NCBI RefSeq assembly: GCF_029211185.1
Contig: NZ_JARGDO010000004.1
Location: 186,001 to 250,000 of the forward strand
Origin: Tessaracoccus caeni
GTDB taxonomy: Bacteria > Actinomycetota > Actinomycetes > Propionibacteriales > Propionibacteriaceae
DNA: 64,000 nucleotides
Direction of reading: 5' to 3'
Shown piece after piece: positions 1 to 7,318 of the stretch. The notes below the pieces were generated by a model. It was given only the letters and a program-made list of their open reading frames with translations, was not told where the DNA came from and searched no databases. Each line of letters starts with the position of its first letter. Within the stretch, counting starts at the first letter, position 1. A program made the position numbers and the translations under genes.

Positions 1-110
1 CGGTGTTCATCCGAGGTCGTACCGTGCTGGTCTCAGCCGACGGTTTCGGCCGCCCCGTCGAGCTGTCCGACGACACCCGCCGCCTCCTATCGGAACACCT
101 CGTCGACTAG
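1..110 (+). CDS. 3' end of a gene, possibly an acyl-CoA thioesterase
   Basis: Only the last 35 codons are inside the window, read in the frame that starts at base 3 and ends with TAG at 108-110. The tail contains GRTVLVSADGFGRPVEL and then an acidic helix. A GR-x-V-P/E-L segment of this kind is common at the C terminus of hotdog-fold acyl-CoA thioesterases, which is the only reason for the call. The stop codon lies inside a CTAG that is also the left edge of a MITE-like insertion. Another small alpha/beta enzyme cannot be excluded. Confidence 0.4.
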   Translation, partial: VFIRGRTVLVSADGFGRPVELSDDTRRLLSEHLVD

Positions 111-275
111 GGCCTGTTACGAAAGTGGAAGTGGCCTACTACGCGACGCCCTGGCACGCCATCTGCTTCGTTGCACTCGTCGAAGGTAGCACCACTAGCT
201 CCTTCCTCCTGCGCCTTGCATCTGACGCACCATGACGCCGCTCGCAACGGCCACCACTTCCGCAACAGACCCTAG
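107..275. mobile_element. MITE-like element with imperfect terminal inverted repeats and CTAG duplication
   Basis: The left end (111-136) begins GGCCTGTTACGAAAGTGG. The right end (249-271), read on the minus strand, begins GGTCTGTTGCGGAAGTGG. About 21 of 26 positions agree over these inverted ends. Both ends abut CTAG (107-110 and 272-275), which fits the 4-bp YTAR-type target duplication of the IS5 family. The interior of about 110 bp has no credible gene. It sits exactly between two convergent genes whose TAG stop codons are each supplied by one of the CTAGs. No transposase is present, so it would be non-autonomous. Confidence 0.6.
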
Positions 276-1189
276 CCGAGACGTCCGAGACCTGCGGTGA
301 CGATCGATGGGAGGTCGGGGTGTCGGAAGCGGTAGCCGGCTCGTTCGAGGGCGGACGGGAGAACCCGCTGACTGCCGATCACCTCGACGGCCATCTCGCC
401 CAAGGCGATTCTCAAGGCGAACGACGGCACCGGCACCACGGCGGGACGTTTCAGCTGTCGCGCGAGTTCTGCGGTGAGCTGCGCGTTGGTGACCGGCGTG
501 GGGCCGGTGAGGTTGACTGGGCCCGAGATCTCGTCGTGTCCGAGCAGGAAGCGGATCGCGCCCACCTCGTCGGCCAGCGAGATCAGGCTCCACCATTGCC
601 GGCCGCTGCCCAGTTTTCCTCCCAGCCCTAGCCGGAACAGGGGAAGCAGCTTGGCGGCGGCCCCTCCGGAGCGGTCGAAGACCAGGCCGGTGCGCGGATG
701 CACGACGCGGATGCCGGCCTCGCGAGCAGGATCAGCCGACGACTCCCACACCCGGCACACCTCCGCCAAGAAGTCGGTCCCGGCGGGCGCGTCCTCGGTC
801 ACCGGCTGGTCGCCGGTCTGGCCGTAGTAGCCCACCGCCGAGGCGCTGACCAGCACCGACGGAGGTCGGTCCAGGCCGGCCAGCGCCCGCGCGAGGGTGG
901 AGGTGCCGAGCCGCCGGCTCTCCATGATCTGGTTCTTGTACGACGACGTCCACCGTTTGTCGCCGACGCCGGCGCCGGCCAGGTGCACCACCCCGTCGAT
1001 CCCCTCCAGCGCGGCGGCGTCGATCTGCCGCTCCGCCGGATTCCAGGCGACCCCGATCGTCCCGTCCTCCCGTCGTCCCGTCTGCGCGCCCGGCCGCACC
1101 AGCCGCACGACCTCGTGCTCGTCGACGAGCAGCGACCGGACGAGAGCCGAGCCGATCAATCCCGTCGATCCCGTGACTGCCATCCTCAT
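272..1189 (-). CDS. TIGR01777-family NAD-dependent epimerase/dehydratase
   Basis: A 305-residue protein of the extended short-chain dehydrogenase family, of the type named TIGR01777 (YfcH-like). The N terminus reads MRMAVTGSTGLIGSALVRSL, a Rossmann fold with the GxxGxxG nucleotide loop. VVHLAGAGVG and SASAVGYYG follow, the latter containing the catalytic Tyr region. The last about 50 residues match the DUF1731 tail found in this family. The length is typical. I chose the ATG at 1189 because the Rossmann motif starts at once; an extension upstream would run through a hairpin. The substrate of this family is unknown, and old names such as cell division inhibitor are not well supported. It is convergent with the gene to its left. 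Confidence 0.85.
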   Translation of the reverse strand: MRMAVTGSTGLIGSALVRSLLVDEHEVVRLVRPGAQTGRREDGTIGVAWNPAERQIDAAALEGIDGVVHLAGAGVGDKRWTSSYKNQIMESRRLGTSTLARALAGLDRPPSVLVSASAVGYYGQTGDQPVTEDAPAGTDFLAEVCRVWESSADPAREAGIRVVHPRTGLVFDRSGGAAAKLLPLFRLGLGGKLGSGRQWWSLISLADEVGAIRFLLGHDEISGPVNLTGPTPVTNAQLTAELARQLKRPAVVPVPSFALRIALGEMAVEVIGSQRVLPSALERAGYRFRHPDLPSIVTAGLGRLG

Positions 1190-1231
1190 CTGCCCAGTCT
1201 TCCACGCGCGTGGGCCGCGCCGGTTCCCTAG

Positions 1232-1271
1232 GAGTTCACGATTCCACCGAAGTCGGTGGAATCGTGAACTC
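1232..1271. terminator. Perfect 17-bp hairpin behind the ABC operon
   Basis: The arms at 1232-1248 and 1255-1271 are exact reverse complements around the loop GAAGTC. The hairpin begins 7 bases after the stop of the permease gene on the minus strand and precedes the epimerase gene. There is no U-tract. The loop and closing pairs (CCACC-GAAGTC-GGTGG) resemble those of the hairpin at 11242-11283, whose stem is otherwise different. Confidence 0.65.
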
Positions 1272-1278
1272 TTAAGCG

Positions 1279-2517
1279 TTAGGCCCTCAGTGCGGCGATG
1301 GGTTCGATGCGGGAGGCGCGCCAGGCGGGGACGGCGCCGGCGATCATGCCGACCACCGCCCCGAGCAGCGGGCCGGAGACGGCGATCCGCCAGTCGAGCA
1401 CGGCCGTCCAGTCTCGCTTCAGACACACGATAACGACGCTCAGCACCCCGAGAGCTGAGCCGACCAGCCCGCCCAGCAGGCCGAGGATCACCGACTCGAT
1501 CAGGAACTGGCCGAGGATCTGCGACGGATGTGCGCCGACGGCGCGGCGCAGGCCGATCTCCGGGGTGCGTTCGATCACCGCAACGAAGGTGGTGTTGGCG
1601 ATGCTGACCATGCCGACGATCAGGCAGGCGACGCCGAGCAGCACGAACAACGTCGTGAGGTCGGAGGCGACGGACTCGCGCAGGGCCAGTGGATCGGGTG
1701 GCGTGGTCACTTGGAGCCGGTCGGGGAAGCTGGGGTCGATGGCCAGGGCGATCTGCGCGCCCACCACCTGCGCTGCGCCCATCTCGGTCGTCACCCAGAG
1801 CGTTGCCTCGCTGTGGGCGTTCGGGAACAGCTCCAGCGCGACGGACAGGGGGATCGAGACGGCGGTCAGCAGCTCGGGATGCGCCTCGACGTCGGTGAGT
1901 ACCCCCGCGACGGCGAACCGCACGCCGTCGACCCAGATCGCCGAGCCGCTGTGCGCCGAGCCGTAGCCGATGGCGCGCGCCACCTGCGGGCCGAGCAGCG
2001 CCACCCGGGCTGCGTTGTCCTGGTGCCAGTCGTTGATCGCGGCGCCGGTGTCGCTGACCATCCCGATGCCGTCGAGGAAGCCCGGGGTGACCGCCATCAC
2101 GGTGGCCGAAGACCCGTCGGAGGGTGACTGCGACACCTGGCCGCGCACCCCCGACAGCGGATAGCCGAAGCCTGCGGTGACGGTGCCGTCGATCCGCAGC
2201 GCGCGGGGGACAGCGTCGGACGGGAGGGGCAGCAGGCTGGAGGCGTCCGGCACGCCGCTCGACACGGAGACCTCCGTCGCCGTCTTGGGGTCGAATCGGC
2301 TGTCGATCTGTGCCGAGGCCGACGATGTCAGCCCCAGTACGACGATCAGCACGGCCACGCCGAGCACGGTGCCGAAGGCCGTCAGGGCCGATCGGCCCGG
2401 CCGCTGCAGGATGCCGGAGATGGCCTCGGCCACCAGATCCCGACGGCGGGCCCGGGGTGGGCGAGGGGTGCGAGGCTCCCGAGGACGGCGGGCCACACGA
2501 GGCAGGCGGGACTTCAT
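1279..2517 (-). CDS. MacB/FtsX-type ABC transporter permease
   Basis: A 412-residue membrane protein with the MacB layout. After a basic N-terminal tail there is one membrane segment (LTAFGTVLGVAVLIVVLGL), then a large extracytoplasmic domain of about 190 residues, then three membrane segments in the last third and the conserved ending PAWRASRIEPIAALRA. This family does not move solutes across the membrane in the usual way. It works mechanically with a LolD-like ATPase and an adaptor to export or release peptides and lipoproteins, or to resist them. The start ATG at 2517 overlaps the ATPase stop in ATGA. It is the last gene of the run from 6041 down to 1279. Confidence 0.88.
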   Translation of the reverse strand: MKSRLPRVARRPREPRTPRPPRARRRDLVAEAISGILQRPGRSALTAFGTVLGVAVLIVVLGLTSSASAQIDSRFDPKTATEVSVSSGVPDASSLLPLPSDAVPRALRIDGTVTAGFGYPLSGVRGQVSQSPSDGSSATVMAVTPGFLDGIGMVSDTGAAINDWHQDNAARVALLGPQVARAIGYGSAHSGSAIWVDGVRFAVAGVLTDVEAHPELLTAVSIPLSVALELFPNAHSEATLWVTTEMGAAQVVGAQIALAIDPSFPDRLQVTTPPDPLALRESVASDLTTLFVLLGVACLIVGMVSIANTTFVAVIERTPEIGLRRAVGAHPSQILGQFLIESVILGLLGGLVGSALGVLSVVIVCLKRDWTAVLDWRIAVSGPLLGAVVGMIAGAVPAWRASRIEPIAALRA

Positions 2518-3191
2518 GCTCGGGCCATCCGGCCGTCGCGGGTGACGAACTGGCTGCGACCCAGCGCGGCGATGTCTTGGTCGTGGGTGATGATCACCAC
2601 AGCTGTTCCCTCGGCGTTGACGCGCAGCAGCAGGTTCATCACGCGCTCGCCGTTCTCCGAGTCGAGGTTTCCGGTCGGCTCGTCGCACAGCAGGATCGGC
2701 GGGTCCCCCATCAGTGCGCGCCCGATGGCGACGCGCTGCATCTCGCCGCCGGAGAGCCGGTTGGCCGGGGCGTCCAGGCGGTGGGCCAGCCCGACGCGCT
2801 CGATCAGGCTGGCCGCCGCTCGTTCCCGCTCGTCGGGCGCCATGGCCTGATACACCCCGGGGAGGGCGACGTTCTCGCGCACGCTGCGGTGCGGGATCAG
2901 GTGGAACGACTGGAACACGAAGCCGATCTGCTGCGAGCGCAGCTGGGTGCGGGCGCGCTCGCTGAGCTGCGACGTGTCGGTGCCGTTGAGGCTGATCCGT
3001 CCGGTGGTGGGGCGGTCGAGGAGGCCTGCCAGGTGAAGCCAGGTGGACTTGCCCGAGCCGCTGGGCCCGCGCACAGTGACCAGGTCTCCCGCATGGATGG
3101 CGAGGCTGCATTCACGCAGCGCGGTCACCGGGGGAGGCCCGGGGAAGGTACGCGTGACCTCCTCGAACTCGAGCACCGGAAACTCACCCAC
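2514..3191 (-). CDS. LolD/MacB-type ABC transporter ATP-binding protein
   Basis: A 225-residue cytoplasmic ATPase, the usual length for this branch. Visible motifs in order are Walker A GPSGSGKST, the Q-loop in FVFQSFHLIPHRSV, signature LSGGEMQRVAIGRAL, Walker B ILLCDEPTGNLD and the H-loop THD. The FQxFHLIP and EPTGNLDS wording is characteristic of the LolD/MacB/FtsE group. It overlaps the adaptor gene by 8 bp and the permease gene by 4 bp, so the three are translationally coupled and should form one complex. Confidence 0.93.
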   Translation of the reverse strand: MGEFPVLEFEEVTRTFPGPPPVTALRECSLAIHAGDLVTVRGPSGSGKSTWLHLAGLLDRPTTGRISLNGTDTSQLSERARTQLRSQQIGFVFQSFHLIPHRSVRENVALPGVYQAMAPDERERAAASLIERVGLAHRLDAPANRLSGGEMQRVAIGRALMGDPPILLCDEPTGNLDSENGERVMNLLLRVNAEGTAVVIITHDQDIAALGRSQFVTRDGRMARA

Positions 3192-4545
3192 CGATGATCA
3201 CCTGGTCGCCCTCGCGCAGGCCGCCGTCCTTGGTGGGCGTCACCTGAACCCTGCCATCGCCCTGAAGGCCGGTCGCCACCGGCACGGTGACGCGCTCCCC
3301 GTCGGCGGCGAGCACCGACACCTGCGGGGTGCCGTCCATAGCAGTGGAGACGGCCGTCACCGGCACGTGCAGCACCTCCTCGTCGGAGACTCGCACCTGC
3401 ACCCGGGCGCGCAGCTCTTGCCCCAGCTCCGCGTCGGGCAGCTCGGGGTCTGGGGTGAGCACGACGTGCCAGACGGAGACCGGCTGCTCGCTCTGAGGGT
3501 CGGTGCCTTGCTGGAGTTCGACGGAGGTGACCGTCGCGGGGGCCTCCTGCCCGTCGCTGGTGATGATGCCGGCTGCTTGGTCTTTGGCCAGGTCGCGCCC
3601 CTGCGACTCGGGCACGCTGGCCACGGCCACCAACGGCCCGCTGACCAGGCTCAACGCATCGCCCCCGGCGCTCGCGCCGAGCGTCGCGATGACCTTGGCG
3701 GTGGCGGGGAAGGCGGGCACGAAGACCAGTTCGGTGGCGGGGATGGTCACCCCGGCGGAGTGCTGCGCCTTCGTTACCTCGTCCCGGGCCTGTTTCTCCG
3801 CCGACTCGGCGTCGGTCACCGCCGTGCCGGCATCCTCCAGCGCGATCTCGGCATCGGCGATCGCGTCCTTCCTGGCCAGCTTGTCGTCGTCGGTGGCGTC
3901 GGCGGGCAGCGCGCGGCGGGCTCGCTCCAGCGAGGTGCGGGCCTGCTGGTAGGCGCGGTTGGCGTCGCGAAGGCCGCGCTTGGCGTCCTTCGCGGCCTGC
4001 TGCGCAGCGTCCAACTCGTCGATGCCGACGGTGGTGGCCTCATAGCCCAGCTGTTCGTAGAGCTGCTCGACGGCAGCCTGACTCTTGGGGCCGAAGGACT
4101 TCTCCGAGCCGGTGTTCAGCTTGAGCTTGCGGAGCGCCTTGATGAGTTGGGTGACGTCCGGGCCCGACATGCCCGGGGTGATGTCACGGTAGTGGGCGAT
4201 CTTGCCGCGCAGCGCGATCACGGGACGGCCACCCACCTCCAGCAGCACCGACCCCGCCTCGACGATGTCCCCGTTGGCGACGGGCACACCCGTCACCACG
4301 TCGCCCGCCCGGGTGGCCACCGTGGTGGTGCTGCGGCGCTCCACCTGTACGGCGGCGGTGAGGGTCTGCTGCACCGTGCCCAGCTGAACGGGTTCGGTGA
4401 GCGTCGTGGGCGGCGGAGCCTCTCGCTCCGCCGCCTCCTGTGCGGGCGACTTGATGAAGAACGTCGCCCCGACGCCCACCCCCAGGCTGAGGAGCGAGAC
4501 GATCACCATGGTCAGCAGGCCCTTGACCCGCCCTGGGTCGCTCAT
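3184..4545 (-). CDS. Membrane-fusion adaptor with peptidoglycan-binding domain
   Basis: A 453-residue HlyD/MacA-like adaptor. One N-terminal membrane anchor (about residues 10-31) is followed by a biotinyl-lipoyl-like segment (VANGDIVEAGSVLLEVGG). Next comes a peptidoglycan-binding domain (MSGPDVTQLIKALRKL to AAVEQLYEQLGY, about residues 140-190), then a long alanine- and arginine-rich coiled coil (about 200-275) and beta-barrel domains to the end. Adaptors carrying a PG-binding module are frequent in Gram-positive actinobacteria next to MacB-type ATPase and permease genes, as here. Presumably it anchors the export complex in the wall. It overlaps the ATPase gene by 8 bp and the lipoprotein gene by 4 bp. 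Confidence 0.85.
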   Translation of the reverse strand: MSDPGRVKGLLTMVIVSLLSLGVGVGATFFIKSPAQEAAEREAPPPTTLTEPVQLGTVQQTLTAAVQVERRSTTTVATRAGDVVTGVPVANGDIVEAGSVLLEVGGRPVIALRGKIAHYRDITPGMSGPDVTQLIKALRKLKLNTGSEKSFGPKSQAAVEQLYEQLGYEATTVGIDELDAAQQAAKDAKRGLRDANRAYQQARTSLERARRALPADATDDDKLARKDAIADAEIALEDAGTAVTDAESAEKQARDEVTKAQHSAGVTIPATELVFVPAFPATAKVIATLGASAGGDALSLVSGPLVAVASVPESQGRDLAKDQAAGIITSDGQEAPATVTSVELQQGTDPQSEQPVSVWHVVLTPDPELPDAELGQELRARVQVRVSDEEVLHVPVTAVSTAMDGTPQVSVLAADGERVTVPVATGLQGDGRVQVTPTKDGGLREGDQVIIGG

Positions 4546-5432
4546 CGGTTACTCAGCACCTCTTTGGCCCGCTCAAGCCCCGCCTCGAATCCGTCATGGA
4601 GGGTCTTCAGCTCGGCGCCGTGCTCTTCCAGCCAGCGCTCCTGATAGGCAGAATCCACGGCGTAGCTGATGCCCGGAAGATTCACCTGCTGCGCACAGGC
4701 CACGTCATCCATGGCAAAGTCCAGGTCGCCGTCGGGCGCTTCGCTCGTCACGTTCTCGTCGACGATGGCGTTGTAGGTGTCGCCAGAGTAACCGCGCGTC
4801 GCCATGCAGGCGACCCAGTCGTTTTCGGCTTTGACGACGCGGGAGTCTACGGCCATGCGTTCTTGGGCGTAGCCCAATCCCTGTTCAATGAACCGCTCCA
4901 GATCGCCGAAATAGGGATTGTCAACGAAGAGTTCCTGCCTGGCTTCCCCGAAGCACCCGAACTCATTGACGGGGTTTCCGTCGTGGTCCTTCTGTTTGGC
5001 ACGGTTGCCGTTCGCATCCTCACCGTAAAGCACCTCGAGTAGTTCGGGAGACGGATCCCACGGGGTGCCTTCACTGAATTCGGGTGCTTGTGGAGTGTAG
5101 CCATGTATAGCCACCCAAGCTGGATCAATCGGCCCGTAGCGGGGTGAGATGTCCATCGACGTGGTCAGTGCGGTGGCCGTAAGGTCGGGCTCGTAAGTGA
5201 CGCCAAACCTGGCCGCGCATCGCGCGGCCAGGAGTTCCTCAGCATTAGAAATGGTGGCCGCTTCCTCGAAAGTGGCCGAGTAATCGAGTAAGGGTGGCAT
5301 GATCTGAGCGACAGATGTCAGCGGAGGTGGATTCTCGGGTATGGCAGGCTCAGAAGTGCCGTCCATCACCGATCCGTTGCACCCGGAGACCAATAGGCTT
5401 CCAATTGTTGCGGCGCGGATAAACTTGCGCAT
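4542..5432 (-). CDS. Putative lipoprotein of the peptide/ABC operon
   Basis: A 296-residue protein with a lipoprotein signal peptide: basic MRKFIR, a hydrophobic stretch, then lipobox LVSGC with the acylated Cys at residue 18. The mature part is acidic and mostly helical, with Trp, Tyr and scattered Cys (CAARFG, FGCFGEA, WVACMATRGY, DVACAQQ) that could pair into disulfides. I recognise no enzyme motif. Similar Cys-containing lipoproteins occur beside PG-binding adaptor/ABC operons in other actinobacteria. From position alone it could be an immunity or capture component. GC content is visibly lower than in the flanking housekeeping genes. It overlaps the adaptor start by 4 bp. Confidence 0.7.
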   Translation of the reverse strand: MRKFIRAATIGSLLVSGCNGSVMDGTSEPAIPENPPPLTSVAQIMPPLLDYSATFEEAATISNAEELLAARCAARFGVTYEPDLTATALTTSMDISPRYGPIDPAWVAIHGYTPQAPEFSEGTPWDPSPELLEVLYGEDANGNRAKQKDHDGNPVNEFGCFGEARQELFVDNPYFGDLERFIEQGLGYAQERMAVDSRVVKAENDWVACMATRGYSGDTYNAIVDENVTSEAPDGDLDFAMDDVACAQQVNLPGISYAVDSAYQERWLEEHGAELKTLHDGFEAGLERAKEVLSNR

Positions 5433-5442
5433 GCAGCACGCC

Positions 5443-5862
5443 TCAGGAGATCTTGAACGAGCTGGCCTTGTCGTTCAACGCGCCCAGGTTTGCGCCGGTG
5501 CTGCCGTAGTGCACAAAGCCCGTCGAGGCTCCAGGGTCGTTGGTATTGTAGTCACGGTGCTCGTAGAGGTTGACGTCGCAGCTTTCGTAGTCGCGAACGC
5601 TGCTGATAACGTCGTTCCACTCCTGGTTGGAGAGCCTCGGTTGGATGATTTCGTTATCCGAGGTCGAGGAGGAGCACTGGCTGGTCCCGTACACGGTCAA
5701 GATCGCACCCTTGAAGTTCTTGCTCTCGTGAAGCCTGGCGACGACCTTCCCTCCACTGCCCCACTCCTTGTTTGTGACGGCCTGGGAGGTAGTGGCGGGC
5801 ATGAGTGCGGTGAGTGTGATGGCCGCCGCAGTTGCTGCGACGATCCTCTTGTCCATCTTCAT
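5443..5862 (-). CDS. Secreted beta/gamma-crystallin-like protein (I36 inhibitor-like)
   Basis: A 139-residue secreted protein. The start MKMDKRIVAA is followed by a hydrophobic core and a probable cleavage after TSQA (about residue 27). The mature domain of about 110 residues has the repeating pattern of the beta/gamma-crystallin fold: RLHESKNFKGAILTVYG, EWNDVISSVRDYESC, VNLYEHRDYN, and a final ALNDKASSFKIS. The W-N-D-x-x-SSV and ND-x-ASS signatures are those of Streptomyces metalloprotease inhibitors (family I36) and related secreted proteins. Two Cys may form one disulfide. It lies 10 bp upstream of the lipoprotein gene and 38 bp downstream of a small peptide gene. Inhibitor, antimicrobial or wall-binding roles are all possible. 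Confidence 0.7.
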   Translation of the reverse strand: MKMDKRIVAATAAAITLTALMPATTSQAVTNKEWGSGGKVVARLHESKNFKGAILTVYGTSQCSSSTSDNEIIQPRLSNQEWNDVISSVRDYESCDVNLYEHRDYNTNDPGASTGFVHYGSTGANLGALNDKASSFKIS

Positions 5863-5900
5863 TTTGTTTTCTTTCGGTTGTTTGGTGGGTTTGAATTGTC

Positions 5901-6041
5901 CTAAGGGCACCAAGGGAACTGCCACCAGTCGCAGAATCCGGGGGACTGGGCGATCGGTATGGCATTTGCTTCTGGTTGTTGATCGATAGCTGGCGAGAAT
6001 CCGATGAGGGCCAGCGTCATCGCGGCGGCGAATACTCTCAT
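5901..6041 (-). CDS. Small secreted tryptophan-rich peptide (46 aa), previously unannotated type
   Basis: A short frame of 46 codons begins ATG at 6041 and stops at 5901. Residues 1-27 look like a Sec signal peptide: MR, a hydrophobic stretch FAAAMTLALIGFSPA, then a cleavage site after EANA. The predicted mature peptide has about 19 residues and ends GFCDWWQFPWCP, with two Cys flanking an aromatic seven-residue loop (DWWQFPW). I know no family like it. No strong Shine-Dalgarno is visible; a second in-frame ATG at 6020 would remove the n-region. Third-position GC is about 64 percent. It heads the minus-strand run of secreted protein, lipoprotein, adaptor and ABC genes, and faces a histidine kinase gene. 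Bacteriocin, pheromone and toxin are all open. Confidence 0.55.
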   Translation of the reverse strand: MRVFAAAMTLALIGFSPAIDQQPEANAIPIAQSPGFCDWWQFPWCP

Positions 6042-6112
6042 GGATATAAGGATGGGCTTTCTGGATGCCTATGAGTGCGCGGTGCGGGTAGAACGATACG
6101 AAAGTGTCAGAA

Positions 6113-6130
6113 GTGATCCGATCGAATCAC
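6113..6130. promoter_or_regulatory. Near-palindromic candidate response-regulator operator
   Basis: GTGATCCGATCGAATCAC is an 18-bp palindrome with one mismatched pair. It lies in the divergent gap, 72 bp upstream of the peptide ATG and 106 bp upstream of the kinase start. LuxR-type response regulators such as the one at 7285 usually bind inverted repeats of about this size. The link is inference from position and symmetry. Confidence 0.45.
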
Positions 6131-6235
6131 CTGCTTGGTGCGCGACTTGTGGAGCTAGCTGCTGCGGCGACCTTGTGTTGCCGATTGGGGGCCAACTTGT
6201 CGCGCGTGATCGGCGAGGCAGGTTAGTGTTGCCCC

Positions 6236-7318
6236 GTGGGCTGGCGGCGTTGGTTTATCCAGGAAGGGCTTGAGTCGGCCGTCTCGATCCTGTTCCTCAT
6301 GGTCTCGCTTAGCGCTGTGGTTACAGGGCGTCAGGCCACCTGGGTGCTTTGGGTGGATCTGTTCGCAGCGATCGTGGTCGTGGTGGCGAGCTGGCGATAT
6401 CGCCTAGGAGTCGCTCTCGGGGTTGCCGCGACCGTCATCAGCGCGATCGTCGACCCGTTGGGACAGGGGGCGTGGAACTTTCTGCTGGGCCTGCCAGTGT
6501 TGACAGGTGTGAGACGCGGGAACCTGGCCCTCGCCTTGGTCTATATGTTTCTCACCGGTCCCGTCCAGTGGTACCTCATGCAGGCACGGTCGACCGGCAC
6601 TGGGCTTGTCGAAGGCCTTTGGGATGCGCTGTTCTGGGTGTTCTGGTTTGGTGTGCTGTGGATCGTCGGGCTGGGCATGCGGGCGATCGAGCGCGGGGCG
6701 GTGGCGCGGGAGCGGGCGCTGCAGCAGGAGCGGGCGCAGCGGTTGGCCGTCGATCTTCACGACACGGTGAGCCAGAGCCTCGCGCAGCTGGCGCTGAGCC
6801 TGGAGACCGCGTCCGGTGGGGCGGGCATCGCGCCGGGGGAGGCGGAGGAGCTGGCGGAACGAGCGCGAGCGGCCAACGGCATGATTCGCGACGTGACCAC
6901 CCTGCTGCACACGGGCAACACCGACCCGCTGCCAGGCATCACCCTGCGCGACGCGATCGCGACGGGCGTGGCTGAGCTGCGGCGTCGTGGCTTCGAGGTG
7001 GGCGCGACGATGGACGGTGCTGCGGAACTGCCAGAGGATCTCAGCCTGGCTGCGGGGGCGGTGGTGCGCGAGGCGCTCAACAACGTGCTCCGGCATGGGG
7101 TGGTGGGCTCGCGCTGCGTCGTCGCGGTGGATGAGAACGACGGGGAACTGGAGATCTCGGTGATCAATCCGTTCAAAGCCTCGTCGGCGCCGCGAACCGA
7201 AGGGCTGGGCATTCGCGGCATGCAGATGCGCGCCCGCCTGGCCAGGGGTGAGGTGGATTCGAGAGGTGTGGGAGACTCCTGGATATGCGAAGCCAGGTTC
7301 CCGATCCCGGTGCGGTGA
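6236..7318 (+). CDS. Sensor histidine kinase (HisKA_3, NarL partner type)
   Basis: A 360-residue kinase. Residues 10-150 hold about five hydrophobic segments (for example SAVSILFLMVSLSAVV and ALFWVFWFGVLWIVGLG) with only short loops, so the stimulus is probably sensed in or at the membrane. The dimerisation box AVDLHDTVSQSLAQLALSLE places the phosphorylated His at residue 175. The ATPase domain has an N-box REALNNVLRH (278-287) and a glycine box EGLGIRGM. GTG at 6236 is chosen because a -10 box TAGTGT (6224-6229) lies 6 bases ahead, which suggests a leaderless message. It overlaps the response regulator gene and is divergent from the peptide/ABC run. Confidence 0.88.
   Translation: MGWRRWFIQEGLESAVSILFLMVSLSAVVTGRQATWVLWVDLFAAIVVVVASWRYRLGVALGVAATVISAIVDPLGQGAWNFLLGLPVLTGVRRGNLALALVYMFLTGPVQWYLMQARSTGTGLVEGLWDALFWVFWFGVLWIVGLGMRAIERGAVARERALQQERAQRLAVDLHDTVSQSLAQLALSLETASGGAGIAPGEAEELAERARAANGMIRDVTTLLHTGNTDPLPGITLRDAIATGVAELRRRGFEVGATMDGAAELPEDLSLAAGAVVREALNNVLRHGVVGSRCVVAVDENDGELEISVINPFKASSAPRTEGLGIRGMQMRARLARGEVDSRGVGDSWICEARFPIPVR

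Noticed and set aside
1190-1426. N-terminal extension of the epimerase gene
   Set aside because: The extension would translate through the perfect hairpin at 1232-1271 and the end of the permease gene; the Rossmann motif starts at the ATG at 1189.
6004-6273. Plus-strand frame of 89 codons before the histidine kinase
   Set aside because: It overlaps the kinase start, has no ribosome binding site and no recognisable sequence, and is antisense to the better small peptide frame.
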